A DNA stretch of 64,000 nt, taken from positions 62,001 through 126,000 of the forward strand of contig NZ_MRAE01000004.1 in the NCBI RefSeq assembly GCF_002008345.1, read 5' to 3'. The notes below the pieces were generated by a model, which saw nothing but the letters and a program-made list of their open reading frames with translations, did no database searches and was not told the DNA's origin. This DNA is from Clostridium tepidum (lineage in GTDB: Bacteria; Bacillota; Clostridia; Clostridiales; Clostridiaceae). A program made the position numbers and the translations under genes. Below, piece after piece: positions 35,188 through 45,344 of this stretch; position 1 is the first letter of the stretch, and every line of letters begins with the position of its first letter.

Positions 35188-36561
35188 ATGTATAATTGTG
35201 CTATAATATTGGCTGCAGGCAAAGGTAAAAGAATGAAATCCTCTATGCCGAAAGTCGTACACAAAGTTTGTGGAAAAGAAATGGTAAATCATGTAATTGA
35301 TAATGTTAGAAAAGCTAATATAGAAGATGTAAATTTAGTAATAGGAAAAGGATCAGAAATAGTTAAAGAACATACAGAAAATAGAAATATTACTTATTCC
35401 ATGCAAAAAGAGCAACTAGGAACAGGGCATGCTGTTATTTGTGCAGAGGAATTTTTAAAAGATAAAAAAGGTACAGTGGCTATATTTACAGGAGATGCCC
35501 CTTTAATTACAAGTGAAACTATAGAAGAATTATTTAAGTTTCATAATGATGGTAAGTATTCAGCTACTTTGATTTCTGCTATTGTAGAAAATCCAGCAGG
35601 ATATGGTCGAATTATAAGAGAAACATCTGGAGAAGTAAAAAAAATAGTTGAGCATAAAGATTGTAATGAAGAAGAGATTAAGGTAAATGAAATCAACAGC
35701 GGAATGTACTGTTTTGATATAGAAGTTTTATTAGATAGTTTGAAAGGCCTTAATAATAATAATTCTCAAGGGGAATATTATTTAACAGATGTTATAGAAA
35801 TAATAAAAAAATCTGGTAAGAAAGTTGGAGCCATAGTTGTACCTTATGAAGAAATCATGGGTGTAAATTCAAGAGTTCAGCTTTCAGACGCAGAAAAAGT
35901 TATGAGAAAAAGAATAAATAATAAACACATGGTAAATGGAGTAACATTTATAGATTGTGATAGCACATATATAGATGCTGATGTAGAAATAGGAAATGAT
36001 ACAACAATATATCCAGGTTGTGTTATACAAGGAAATACAAAAATAAAAGAAAATTGCATATTATACTCTAATTCTAGAATATTTAATAGTATAATAGAAT
36101 CAGGAGTTACAGTTGAAAACTCTGTTATATTAGAAAGTCATGTTGGAGAAGGTACTACTGTAGGACCATTTGCTTATATAAGACCAGAAACTAAAATAGG
36201 TAAATCTGCAAGAATAGGAGATTTTGTAGAAATAAAAAAATCATCTATTGGGGATAACACAAAGGTATCACACCTTACTTATATAGGAGATGCAGAGGTA
36301 GGAAGTAAGTGTAATTTTGGATGTGGGACTGTAGTAGTGAATTATGATGGACAAAAGAAACAAAAGACTATTATTGGTGATAATGCTTTTATAGGATGCA
36401 ATACAAATTTAATTTCTCCAGTTAAAGTTAACAATAATACATATATTGCAGCAGGATCTACAATTACTAATGAAGTGCCAGAAGGTTCTTTAGCAATTGC
36501 TAGAGCGAAACAGATAAATAAAGAAGGCTGGGTAGATAAAAAAGGATTATTAAAGAAATAA
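35188..36561 (+). CDS. glmU: Bifunctional GlmU: N-acetylglucosamine-1-phosphate uridyltransferase / acetyltransferase
   Basis: GlmU acetylates glucosamine-1-phosphate and then makes UDP-GlcNAc, precursor for peptidoglycan. The pyrophosphorylase domain opens with [19 protein letters not shown] (8-26). The C-terminal half is a left-handed beta-helix of hexapeptide repeats (about 250-440), including [21 protein letters not shown] with the acetyl-CoA and catalytic region. Length 457 is usual. It precedes prs by 23 bases in one operon. Confidence 0.97.
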   Translation: MYNCAIILAAGKGKRMKSSMPKVVHKVCGKEMVNHVIDNVRKANIEDVNLVIGKGSEIVKEHTENRNITYSMQKEQLGTGHAVICAEEFLKDKKGTVAIFTGDAPLITSETIEELFKFHNDGKYSATLISAIVENPAGYGRIIRETSGEVKKIVEHKDCNEEEIKVNEINSGMYCFDIEVLLDSLKGLNNNNSQGEYYLTDVIEIIKKSGKKVGAIVVPYEEIMGVNSRVQLSDAEKVMRKRINNKHMVNGVTFIDCDSTYIDADVEIGNDTTIYPGCVIQGNTKIKENCILYSNSRIFNSIIESGVTVENSVILESHVGEGTTVGPFAYIRPETKIGKSARIGDFVEIKKSSIGDNTKVSHLTYIGDAEVGSKCNFGCGTVVVNYDGQKKQKTIIGDNAFIGCNTNLISPVKVNNNTYIAAGSTITNEVPEGSLAIARAKQINKEGWVDKKGLLKK

Positions 36562-36584
36562 AATTTAAGGAGGACTATATAATA

Positions 36585-37544
36585 ATGATAACCCATGGCA
36601 AAGGTATTAAAATTTTTTCAGGTAATTCTCACCCAAAATTAGCTCAAGATATAGCTAATATTTTAGGTACTACTGTAGGTGATTCAGAAGTAGGAACATT
36701 TAGTGATGGAGAAATATCTGTTAATATCAATGAAACAGTTAGAGGAACAGACTTATTTATTATACAATCAACTAATGAACCAGTTAATGATAACTTAATG
36801 GAACTTTTAATAATGATTGATGCATTTAAAAGAGCTTCAGCAGGAAGAATAACAGCAGTTATTCCTTATTATGGTTATGCAAGACAAGATAGAAAAGCTA
36901 AGGCTAGAGATCCAATTACAGCTAAATTAGTTGCAGACCTTTTAACAGCAGCAGGAGCAGACAGAGTTTTAACAATGGATTTACATGCCTCTCAAATCCA
37001 AGGATATTTTGATATACCGTTAGATCATTTATTAGGATCACCAATACTTTCAAAATATTTTGTGCAAAAAGGATTTGCAGATAGAGATGATATAGTGGTA
37101 GTATCTCCAGATTTAGGAAGTGTAACTAGAGCTAGAAAATTTGCTGATAAGTTACAATGCCCAATAGCTATTATAGATAAAAGAAGACCTAAAGCAAATG
37201 TGTCAGAAGTAATGAATATAATAGGAGATATAAAAGATAAAACTGTTATATTAGTTGATGATATGATAGATACGGCTGGAACTATAACTAATGGAGCTAA
37301 TGCTTTAGTAAAAATGGGAGCTAAAGAAGTTTATGCTTGCTGCACTCATGCTGTTTTATCTGGACCAGCTATAGAAAGAATAGAAAAATCAGTGATAAAA
37401 GAATTAGTTATGTTAAATACTATAGATCTACCAGAAGAAAAAACTTTAGATAAATTTAAAGTTTTATCAGTTGCACCAGTATTTGCAGAAGCAATTAAGA
37501 GAATATATGAAGATACATCAGTAAGCAAGTTATTTGAAGATTAA
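36585..37544 (+). CDS. prs: Ribose-phosphate pyrophosphokinase (PRPP synthetase)
   Basis: Prs makes PRPP from ribose-5-phosphate and ATP for nucleotide, histidine and tryptophan synthesis. The motifs [30 protein letters not shown] (ATP loop), [11 protein letters not shown] and [15 protein letters not shown] (PRPP-binding) are all present in order. Length 319 is normal. The product feeds PurR control and Hpt salvage encoded nearby. The GGAGG site leads to an ATG at 36585. Confidence 0.97.
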   Translation: MITHGKGIKIFSGNSHPKLAQDIANILGTTVGDSEVGTFSDGEISVNINETVRGTDLFIIQSTNEPVNDNLMELLIMIDAFKRASAGRITAVIPYYGYARQDRKAKARDPITAKLVADLLTAAGADRVLTMDLHASQIQGYFDIPLDHLLGSPILSKYFVQKGFADRDDIVVVSPDLGSVTRARKFADKLQCPIAIIDKRRPKANVSEVMNIIGDIKDKTVILVDDMIDTAGTITNGANALVKMGAKEVYACCTHAVLSGPAIERIEKSVIKELVMLNTIDLPEEKTLDKFKVLSVAPVFAEAIKRIYEDTSVSKLFED

Positions 37545-37556
37545 TAAATACATATT

Positions 37557-37602
37557 AAATAAAGTACTCATAGAATTTATTTTCTATGGGTACTTTATTT
37601 AT
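37557..37602 (+). terminator. Terminator after prs
   Basis: Stem TAAAGTACTCATAGAA / TTCTATGGGTACTTTA with a T-rich tail. Confidence 0.8.
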
Positions 37603-37656
37603 ATAGTTAACTATTTGTAAATTTTGAAGAATTATTTATATTTATTTTAAATAATG

Positions 37657-37684
37657 TGATAAATTAAATATGATAAATTAAATA
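37657..37684 (+). repeat. Tandem 14-base direct repeat upstream of the response regulator
   Basis: TGATAAATTAAATA occurs twice with no gap (37657-37670 and 37671-37684), about 20 bases upstream of a TATAAT at 37705-37710. It may be a binding site for the regulator encoded just downstream. Confidence 0.5.
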
Positions 37685-37737
37685 TGTATTATACAGAGAT
37701 AATATATAATATTTAAAGTTAAAAGGAGGATATACTA

Positions 37738-38424
37738 ATGGAAGGAAAAATAGGAAAAGTTCTTGTTGTAGATGATGATGAAAATATAGCTGAAGTAATT
37801 AAAATGTATTTAGAGAATTCAGGATATGATACGAGAATTTGTTATGATGGAAAAGAAGCACAAGAAGGATTCTTAGAATATAAACCAGATTTAGTTTTAT
37901 TAGATATAATGCTTCCACACATAGATGGAGTTGATGTACTTAAATGGATAAGAAAAGATAGTATGATACCTATAATAATGTTAACAGCGAAGGGAGATAC
38001 TTTTGATAAAGTTTTGGCTTTAGAGTTAGGAGCAGACGATTATATAGTAAAACCTTTTGAACCTAAAGAATTGTTAGCAAGAGTTAAAGCGGTATTAAGA
38101 AGATATAATGTTGATAATGAAAATAAGGAAGCATTAAATTTTGAGCAATTAACAATAGATGTTAATTCTTATACAGTAGTTTATAGAAATAAAGAAATAA
38201 AAATGCCACCAAAAGAGTTTGAACTTCTATATTATTTAGCCAGAAATAAAAATAGAGTATTTACAAGAGAGCAATTATTATGCGAAGTATGGGGATATGA
38301 TTATCCAGGAGACTCAAGAACAGTAGATGTTCATATAAAAAGATTAAGAGAAAAATTAGAGGGAGGACCTAATTGGGAAATAGAAACTGTTTGGGGGATA
38401 GGTTACAAATTTGAGGTGAAATAA
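37738..38424 (+). CDS. Response regulator, OmpR/PhoB family
   Basis: A 228-residue regulator: receiver domain 1-120 with acidic pocket DDDEN, phosphoacceptor Asp in VLLDIMLPHIDG (about residue 58), Thr in MLTAKG and Lys in IVKPFEP. A winged-helix DNA-binding domain follows (about 135-228) with TREQLLCEVWGYDYPGDSRT. It overlaps the kinase gene by one base (TAATG), so they are coupled. The closest functional guess from the kinase and the following HtrA gene is a CssRS-like secretion-stress system. Confidence 0.9.
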   Translation: MEGKIGKVLVVDDDENIAEVIKMYLENSGYDTRICYDGKEAQEGFLEYKPDLVLLDIMLPHIDGVDVLKWIRKDSMIPIIMLTAKGDTFDKVLALELGADDYIVKPFEPKELLARVKAVLRRYNVDNENKEALNFEQLTIDVNSYTVVYRNKEIKMPPKEFELLYYLARNKNRVFTREQLLCEVWGYDYPGDSRTVDVHIKRLREKLEGGPNWEIETVWGIGYKFEVK

Positions 38425-39833
38425 TGAAGAAAGGATTATTTACTAAACTTGTAGCTACATTTACTATAATAATATCTGTAAGTTTTATAATTATAGCAGC
38501 ATTTTTATCTTATTGGTTTGAAAGTTATTATTTTGATCAAAGAAAAAATCAATTAATTACAGAGTCACAGTTTATAGGAAATGCAGCAGTTAGATATATA
38601 GAAGGAAGTATACCATCTGAAAGGATTAATGAAGTAATAAATTATATCAGTAACTATTTATCTGTCAATATATGGATTACCGATAAATATGGATATGTTT
38701 ATGCTGTATCCAATCCTAAGCATAAAAATTTAGTAGGAGTACAGGTTTTAACTGATGAATTAGAAGAATTAAGAAGAGGGAAAAATTTGGAAAACAAGGG
38801 AAAGTATAAATCAGCATTTTCCACCCCTGTGCACACTTTTGAAGTTCCCATTTTTTACAAGGGAGTATTTAGTGGAGCTATAATAATGCATACATCTATA
38901 GATGAAATAAAAGATCCATTAAAAAAAGTTTATAATATAATCTGGATATCAGCTATTTTTGCCATAATAATATCCTGCATAGTAATATATTATTTTTCTC
39001 AAAGGATAATTATAAGACCACTTGCGCAAATTAATTATGTAGCTGATAAAATATCTAAAGGAGAAGTTGGCAAAAGAGTAGATATAGAATCAGATGATGA
39101 GATTGGAGCTTTAGCAGCTTCATTTAATTCTATGGCAGAAGCTATAGAACAGATAGAAAATAATAGAAGATTATTTATTTCAAATGTTTCTCATGAAATA
39201 AGATCACCTATTACATCAATAAAAGGGTTTATTGGTGGAATATTGGATGGAATAGTTCCAGCAGAAAAGCAAAATTATTATTTAAACTTAAGCTATGAAG
39301 AAATCCAAAGACTTACACGGCTTATAAATGATCTATTAGATTTATCAGCTATTGAAGAGGGGCAGCTAAAATTAAATTTAGAGCAAATAGATTTAAATGA
39401 GATTATAAGAACTAGTGTTATAAAATTTGAGACTAAAATAAAAGATAAAAAATTAAAAGTAAATGTAAGTTTAGAAGATGATAAAGTATATGTTATTGCT
39501 GATAAGGATAGATTAACTCAAGTAGTGATAAATGTATTAGATAATGCTATTAAATATGCTAATGAAGGTGGAAATGTAAAATTAAATACAAAAATCAAAG
39601 GAAGCAAAGTTATAGTTTCTATATTTAATGATGGACCAGTTATATCTGATGAAGATATAAAACATATATGGGACAGATTTTATAAAGCAGATAAAGCTAG
39701 ATCATCTAAAGTTAGTACTGGACTAGGGCTATCTATTGTAAGAAGTATTTTAACTCAACATGGGGAAGATATTTGGGTTAATAACAGTCCAGAAGGAGGG
39801 GTAACTTTTAATTTTACTATGAAGAGAGCATAA
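38424..39833 (+). CDS. Sensor histidine kinase with HAMP domain
   Basis: A 469-residue membrane kinase. Two membrane segments (about 10-30 and 168-192) flank an extracellular sensor region of roughly 135 residues. HAMP follows (about 192-245), then the dimerisation/phosphoacceptor domain with FISNVSHEIRSPITSIKG (His near 255), and the ATPase domain with DNAIKYANEGG (N box), and STGLGLSIVRSI (G2). No PAS domain, unlike WalK. It is the partner of the regulator directly upstream and probably shares a transcript with htrA. Confidence 0.9.
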   Translation: MKKGLFTKLVATFTIIISVSFIIIAAFLSYWFESYYFDQRKNQLITESQFIGNAAVRYIEGSIPSERINEVINYISNYLSVNIWITDKYGYVYAVSNPKHKNLVGVQVLTDELEELRRGKNLENKGKYKSAFSTPVHTFEVPIFYKGVFSGAIIMHTSIDEIKDPLKKVYNIIWISAIFAIIISCIVIYYFSQRIIIRPLAQINYVADKISKGEVGKRVDIESDDEIGALAASFNSMAEAIEQIENNRRLFISNVSHEIRSPITSIKGFIGGILDGIVPAEKQNYYLNLSYEEIQRLTRLINDLLDLSAIEEGQLKLNLEQIDLNEIIRTSVIKFETKIKDKKLKVNVSLEDDKVYVIADKDRLTQVVINVLDNAIKYANEGGNVKLNTKIKGSKVIVSIFNDGPVISDEDIKHIWDRFYKADKARSSKVSTGLGLSIVRSILTQHGEDIWVNNSPEGGVTFNFTMKRA

Positions 39834-39867
39834 TTATTAAATTTAAACTAAAAAGTGGAGGTTAAAT

Positions 39868-41049
39868 ATGGATAGAGATAATTTAAATAATATTGAAAAA
39901 AATAGTTTAAATGTTGAACCATATGGTGAAATAAATTTAAAAAAAAGCAGAAAAAGGAGAATAATAAAAAAATTCTTACTTCTTATGAGTGTGATTATAG
40001 TATCAGGTTTGTGTGGTGGAGTAACGGCTTCATATATAATAGATAAAAAAGTAGATAAAAATTTATATACACCTACCAATCAATCTCTATTTGAACAGAA
40101 AAGTGAAAAAAATGAGAATAAAAGTGAAGAGTTACCTAAAAACTCCATAACAAAAGTTGCTGAAAGTGTGGGTCCAGCAGTAGTAGGTATTAGTAATAAA
40201 ACAGAGGGGTATTTTGGTGAAGAAGATCAAGGTTCAGGATCTGGTATAATATTTGATCCTAATGGATACATCGTAACTAATAATCATGTAATAAGTGGGG
40301 CGCAAAAAATAACTGTAAAACTTTCTACAGGAAAGGTTTTAGATGCTTCTTTAGTTGGAAAAGATTCTAGATCAGATTTAGCTGTAATAAAAGTAAATGC
40401 TAAAAATTTACCTGTAGCTAAATTTGGAGACTCCTCAAAAGTTAAAGTAGGAGATGTAGCTATAGCGATTGGAAATCCTTTAGGGGAAGAATTTGCAGGA
40501 ACTGTAACAGCTGGTATAGTTAGCGCTATAAATAGAAAGATTCAATATGGAGGCGCTTTGTATAAATTGATACAAACAGATGCAGCTATAAATCCAGGAA
40601 GTAGTGGTGGTGCTTTGTGTAATGATGCAGGAGAGATTATAGGAATTAATAGTTTAAAAGAAAAAGCAGAAGGTATAGGTTTTGCTATTTCTATAAATGA
40701 AGCTAAAGATATAATAAAATCTCTAATGGATTATGGTAAAGTATCAAGACCTTATTTAGGTATATCTGGTAGAACTATATTTTCAGAAGAAGCTGGAATA
40801 TATGGGGTATATGTAGTAGAAGTAGTTCAGGGGTCTGGAGCAGCTGCAGCAGGAATTAAGCCTACCGATATAATAGTAGAGTTAGATGGTAAAAAAATTA
40901 CTAAACTTGAAGATTTGTCAGAGATATTAGATAGTCACAAAGTTGGAGATACAGTAAAGGTTAAAATATTAAGAAATGATAAATATAAAGAAGTAAATAT
41001 AATATTATCTGAGGTTACATCGTCTGGAATTAAAGAAAATAATAAGTAA
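39868..41049 (+). CDS. htrA: HtrA/DegP-like serine protease with PDZ domain
   Basis: A 393-residue membrane-anchored protease: cytoplasmic N-terminus rich in Lys/Arg, one membrane segment (about 38-58), then a trypsin-like domain with catalytic His in TNNHVIS, Asp in SRSDLAVI and Ser in NPGSSGGAL, and a PDZ domain (about 300-385, GVYVVEVVQGSGAAAAG). It degrades or refolds misfolded exported proteins. It follows the two-component pair by 34 bases without a terminator, supporting an envelope-stress operon. Confidence 0.93.
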   Translation: MDRDNLNNIEKNSLNVEPYGEINLKKSRKRRIIKKFLLLMSVIIVSGLCGGVTASYIIDKKVDKNLYTPTNQSLFEQKSEKNENKSEELPKNSITKVAESVGPAVVGISNKTEGYFGEEDQGSGSGIIFDPNGYIVTNNHVISGAQKITVKLSTGKVLDASLVGKDSRSDLAVIKVNAKNLPVAKFGDSSKVKVGDVAIAIGNPLGEEFAGTVTAGIVSAINRKIQYGGALYKLIQTDAAINPGSSGGALCNDAGEIIGINSLKEKAEGIGFAISINEAKDIIKSLMDYGKVSRPYLGISGRTIFSEEAGIYGVYVVEVVQGSGAAAAGIKPTDIIVELDGKKITKLEDLSEILDSHKVGDTVKVKILRNDKYKEVNIILSEVTSSGIKENNK

Positions 41050-41070
41050 AATGTAATATTTAATAAATAA

Positions 41071-41100
41071 TAAAGAGACCTAATAAGTCTCTTTATTATT
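41071..41100 (+). terminator. Terminator after htrA
   Basis: Stem TAAAGAGAC / GTCTCTTTA around CTAATAA, then ATTATT. Confidence 0.7.
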
Positions 41101-41155
41101 TATTGTAGTATAATATTCTTTGTTAATATTAATATTATAAATTAGGAGTGAAAGT

Positions 41156-41725
41156 ATGTATTTAATAGTTGGCTTAGGAAATATAGGAGATGAATATAAA
41201 AATACTAGACATAATATAGGTTTTGATGCAGTTGACATTATAGCTGAAAAGTATAATATTGAAATAAATAGGCAAAAATTTAAAGGAAGTTACGGTGAAG
41301 GAATAATAGGTAATGAAAAGATAATATTATTAAAACCTAGTACATATATGAATTTAAGTGGAGAAAGTGTTATAGAAGCAGCTAATTTTTATAAAATAAA
41401 TAAAGAAAATATAATAGTAATATATGATGACATGAGTATAGATATAGGGAAATTAAGAATTAGAGGTAAAGGAAGTGCAGGTGGACATAATGGTATAAAA
41501 AATATTATACAACATTTAAATTCAGATATTTTCCCGAGAATTAGAGTAGGTATTGGACAGCCCGAAGGAAATGTAGTAAACTATGTTTTGGGAAAATTTT
41601 CAAAAGATGAAAGAAAAATTATAGAAAAAGCACTAGCTATATCAGCTGAAGCATGTATAAGCATAGTAGAAGATGGGGTAACAGAGGCTATGAATAAGTA
41701 CAATGGAGTAAAAATAGAAATATAA
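41156..41725 (+). CDS. pth: Peptidyl-tRNA hydrolase
   Basis: Pth frees tRNA from peptidyl-tRNA dropped by stalled ribosomes. Family segments: [20 protein letters not shown] (with the catalytic His in RHN), [14 protein letters not shown], and [12 protein letters not shown]. Length 189 is usual. The short gap (27 bases) to mfd has no fin gene, unlike Bacillus. Confidence 0.96.
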   Translation: MYLIVGLGNIGDEYKNTRHNIGFDAVDIIAEKYNIEINRQKFKGSYGEGIIGNEKIILLKPSTYMNLSGESVIEAANFYKINKENIIVIYDDMSIDIGKLRIRGKGSAGGHNGIKNIIQHLNSDIFPRIRVGIGQPEGNVVNYVLGKFSKDERKIIEKALAISAEACISIVEDGVTEAMNKYNGVKIEI

Positions 41726-41752
41726 AACAATAATTATAGGGTGGTTGTTAGT

Positions 41753-44700
41753 ATGAGGCTAGAAGGTTTATTATCACCTCTGAGTTTAAGTGAAGATTTT
41801 AAAACTTTATTAAAAAATATAAATTCAAATAAATTTCCTATAGGAGCATATGGATTAGCAGACTCAGGTAAGAATTATTTTATAGGAAATATATTTGATA
41901 ATGTAGATGAATCTTTAATAATTTTTACTCATAGTGATGTAGAAGCAAGAAAGATATATGAAGATTTGAGTTTATACACAACAGAAGTATATTATTTACC
42001 TACTAAAGAAGTTGTATTTTATAACATTTATGCTATATCAGGAGATTTAAGGTGGGAAAGACTTAAAGTTATAAATGAAATTTTAACTTCTAAAAAGAAA
42101 ATAATAATTACATGTATAGATTCTTTAGGAGCTGCATACATACCTAAAGAATTATATATTAAATATACTTTTAAATTATCCGTTGGAGATATTGTTGAAA
42201 TAAAATTATTAGAAGAAAAATTAATAAAAAGCGGATACGAAAGAGTAGATATAGTGGAGAATAAGGGAGAATTCTCAGTAAGGGGAGGGATAATAGATAT
42301 ATATCCTCCTATTGCAACAGAGCCTTATAGATTGGAATTTTTTGGGGATGAGATAGATTCTATCAGAAATTTCAATGTAAATTCGCAAAGAAGTATCGAA
42401 AGGGTTAATAACATAAATATATTTCCAGCTAAGGAAGTTATACTTGAAGAAGATAATATAAATTTAGGATTAAAAAATATAAAAGCTGATTTAGATAAAT
42501 TAGTTTCCAATTTAAATAAAAAAGAAGACAAAGATAAGATAGAAAGTATAATAAATAGTAACTTAGAACAGTTAAATGAAAGCTGGTCTTTTGAAAATAT
42601 AGATACTTTTCTACCTTATTTTTACAAAAAAACTGATAGTTTATTAGATTATATAGAAGATTCTTTTGTAATTATAGATGATGTTAAACGATGTTTAGGT
42701 AAGTTAGATAGTACTTATTTAGAGTTTAATGAAGATTATAACAAATTTTTAGAAAAAGGAAATATATTGCCTAAACAGGCTGAAATTATTCATGATAAAG
42801 AAAGAATAATAGAACAATTAAAAGGTAGAAAATTAATTAATATAGAAAATATAAAAAAGACTACAGAAATACTAAAGCCTAAATCTGTTTTAACTTTTAA
42901 CCAAATAACTTTGCAAGGTTATAATGGTAAAATTGAATTTTTGATAGAAGATATAAAGGAAAAGAAAAAAGAAAAATATAAAATACTAATCTTATCAGGA
43001 ACTAGAAGTAGGGGAGAAAGATTAGTAAACCATCTTAGAGATATGGGAATTGAAAGCTCTTATAAGGATATAGTAAGAGAAATTAAACCAGGCGAAGTAG
43101 TTATAACTTTTGGTAATCAAATGAATGGGTTTCAGTATTCTGATATAAAATTAAGTGTTATATCGGATAAAGATATATTTGGACAGTTTAAAAAGAAAGT
43201 AAATAAGAAAAAGAATAAAAAAGGAACAGGAAAAATTAAGACCTTTACTGAACTTAAACCAGGAGATTTTGTGGTTCATGCTAATCATGGTATTGGTGTA
43301 TTTAAAGGTATAAAACAATTAGAACTACAGGGAAATAAAAAGGATTACTTAGAATTAGTATACCATTCAGATGATAAACTTTATGTACCAGTAGAGCAAC
43401 TGGATATGGTGCAAAGGTATATAGGTAGTGAAGGAAAGAAACCGAAAATAAATAAATTAGGAAGTTCAGAATGGACTAAAGCCAAAAATAAAGTTAAAAA
43501 ATCTATACAAGAAATTGCAGAAGATTTAGTAAAATTATATGCTATAAGATCTACTTTAAAAGGTTATAGATATTCTAGTGATACAGTATGGCAAAAACAA
43601 TTTGAAGAAGAATTTCCTTATGAGGAAACACCGGATCAATTGTCAGCTATAGAGGACATCAAAAGAGATATGGAATCACAGAAACCTATGGATAGACTTT
43701 TATGTGGAGATGTAGGTTACGGAAAAACAGAGGTTGCTATAAGAGCAGCTTTTAAAGCAGTTATGGATGGGAAACAGGTAGCATTTTTAGTTCCTACTAC
43801 CATATTAGCTCAACAGCATTATAATAATTTTAAACAAAGATTTTCAGACTTTCCAGTAACAGTTGACGTTATAAGTAGGTTTAGAACATTATCTGAACAA
43901 AAGGCCACTATAAAGGCTATCAAAGAAGGTAATGTAGATATATTAATAGGAACTAATAGAATTCTTCAAAAGGATATAAAATTTAAAGATCTAGGATTAT
44001 TAATAATAGATGAGGAGCAGAGATTTGGAGTAAAGCATAAAGAAAAAATGAAGAATTTGAAGAAAAATGTAGATGTCTTAACTCTAAGTGCTACTCCTAT
44101 ACCTAGAACTTTACATATGTCACTAGTAGGGGTTAGAGATATAAGTGTTATAGAAACTCCTCCAGAGGAAAGATATCCTGTTCAAACCTATGTAGTAGAA
44201 TACAATGATCAATTAATAAGAGATTCTATATTAAGAGAAATTAATAGAGGTGGACAAATTTATTTTGTATATAATAGAGTTGAGAGTATTCATGAAATGG
44301 CATCATATATAGCAAAATTAGTACCAGAAGGAAGAGTTCAGATAGCACATGGACAAATGAAAGAAAAAGAACTAGAAAATGTAGTATTAGATTTTACAGA
44401 GAATAAATTTGATATATTAGTAGCTACAACAATAATAGAAACTGGTATGGATATAAAAAATGTAAATACTATGATTATATATGATGCAGATAAAATGGGA
44501 TTATCTCAGTTATATCAATTGAGAGGGAGAGTTGGAAGAACAAATAGAATGGCATATTGCTACTTAACGTATAAAAGAGATAAAATACTTACAGAAGTGG
44601 CTGAAAAAAGACTGAAGGCTATAAAAGATTTTACAGAACTAGGATCAGGTTTTAAGATTGCTTTAAAAGATTTAGAAATAAGAGGAGCAGGTAATATGAT

Positions 44701-45259
44701 GGGATCTGCTCAACATGGACATATGGCTTCTATAGGATACGATCTTTATTGTAGGATGTTAGAGGATACTATAAAGTTAGTTAGAGGAGATATAGATAAA
44801 GAACCAGTAGAAACTTCAGTAGAATTAAAGATAGATGCTTATATACCAAATACTTATATAAAAGATGAAACTCAAAAGATAGAGATTTATAAAAAGATTG
44901 CATCTATAGATTCTAAAGAAGAATTTATGGATATAGAAGAAGAATTAGAAGATAGATTTTCAGATATACCTATATCTGTATATAATTTAATGAATATATC
45001 TTATATAAGAAGTTTAGGTAAAAAACTTGATATAGAAGAGATAAAAGAAGTTTCAAATGAAGTTATTTTTCAATTTGAAGATAAAAATAGCTTAAAAGAA
45101 GATCTTATAAAGACAATAATGGATAAATATTCAAGGCAAGTAACCTTTAAGCTAAATGAAAAACCTGCTATAGGTTATAGTATAAAAAACATAAAGAAAG
45201 AACAAGTTCTTTCAGTTATAAAGGATTTTCTAGAATATATAGTAGGTAACGATAAATAA
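41753..45259 (+). CDS. mfd: Transcription-repair coupling factor Mfd
   Basis: Mfd removes RNA polymerase stalled at DNA lesions and recruits UvrA. At 1168 residues it has normal size. The N-terminal UvrB-like part includes EFSVRGGIIDIYPP. The RNA polymerase-interaction Tudor-like domain begins ELKPGDFVVHANHGIGVFKG. The helicase motor has GDVGYGKTEVA (Walker A) and DEEQRFG (Walker B), followed by RGRVGRTNRMAYCYL and the C-terminal TRCF domain. A GTG at 41741 is in frame, but AGGGTGG points to the ATG at 41753. Confidence 0.97.
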   Translation: MRLEGLLSPLSLSEDFKTLLKNINSNKFPIGAYGLADSGKNYFIGNIFDNVDESLIIFTHSDVEARKIYEDLSLYTTEVYYLPTKEVVFYNIYAISGDLRWERLKVINEILTSKKKIIITCIDSLGAAYIPKELYIKYTFKLSVGDIVEIKLLEEKLIKSGYERVDIVENKGEFSVRGGIIDIYPPIATEPYRLEFFGDEIDSIRNFNVNSQRSIERVNNINIFPAKEVILEEDNINLGLKNIKADLDKLVSNLNKKEDKDKIESIINSNLEQLNESWSFENIDTFLPYFYKKTDSLLDYIEDSFVIIDDVKRCLGKLDSTYLEFNEDYNKFLEKGNILPKQAEIIHDKERIIEQLKGRKLINIENIKKTTEILKPKSVLTFNQITLQGYNGKIEFLIEDIKEKKKEKYKILILSGTRSRGERLVNHLRDMGIESSYKDIVREIKPGEVVITFGNQMNGFQYSDIKLSVISDKDIFGQFKKKVNKKKNKKGTGKIKTFTELKPGDFVVHANHGIGVFKGIKQLELQGNKKDYLELVYHSDDKLYVPVEQLDMVQRYIGSEGKKPKINKLGSSEWTKAKNKVKKSIQEIAEDLVKLYAIRSTLKGYRYSSDTVWQKQFEEEFPYEETPDQLSAIEDIKRDMESQKPMDRLLCGDVGYGKTEVAIRAAFKAVMDGKQVAFLVPTTILAQQHYNNFKQRFSDFPVTVDVISRFRTLSEQKATIKAIKEGNVDILIGTNRILQKDIKFKDLGLLIIDEEQRFGVKHKEKMKNLKKNVDVLTLSATPIPRTLHMSLVGVRDISVIETPPEERYPVQTYVVEYNDQLIRDSILREINRGGQIYFVYNRVESIHEMASYIAKLVPEGRVQIAHGQMKEKELENVVLDFTENKFDILVATTIIETGMDIKNVNTMIIYDADKMGLSQLYQLRGRVGRTNRMAYCYLTYKRDKILTEVAEKRLKAIKDFTELGSGFKIALKDLEIRGAGNMMGSAQHGHMASIGYDLYCRMLEDTIKLVRGDIDKEPVETSVELKIDAYIPNTYIKDETQKIEIYKKIASIDSKEEFMDIEEELEDRFSDIPISVYNLMNISYIRSLGKKLDIEEIKEVSNEVIFQFEDKNSLKEDLIKTIMDKYSRQVTFKLNEKPAIGYSIKNIKKEQVLSVIKDFLEYIVGNDK

Positions 45260-45268
45260 ATTAAGATT

Positions 45269-45297
45269 TTGTAGTATTATTATTTATGTGGTAAAAT
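45269..45297 (+). promoter_or_regulatory. Promoter of prsA
   Basis: TTGTAG (45269-45274), 17-base spacer, TAAAAT (45292-45297) with an extended TG. Confidence 0.6.
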
Positions 45298-45344
45298 TAC
45301 TTTAATTGTGGAAAATAAAATGTTAAAGAGTGGAGGAATATAGG

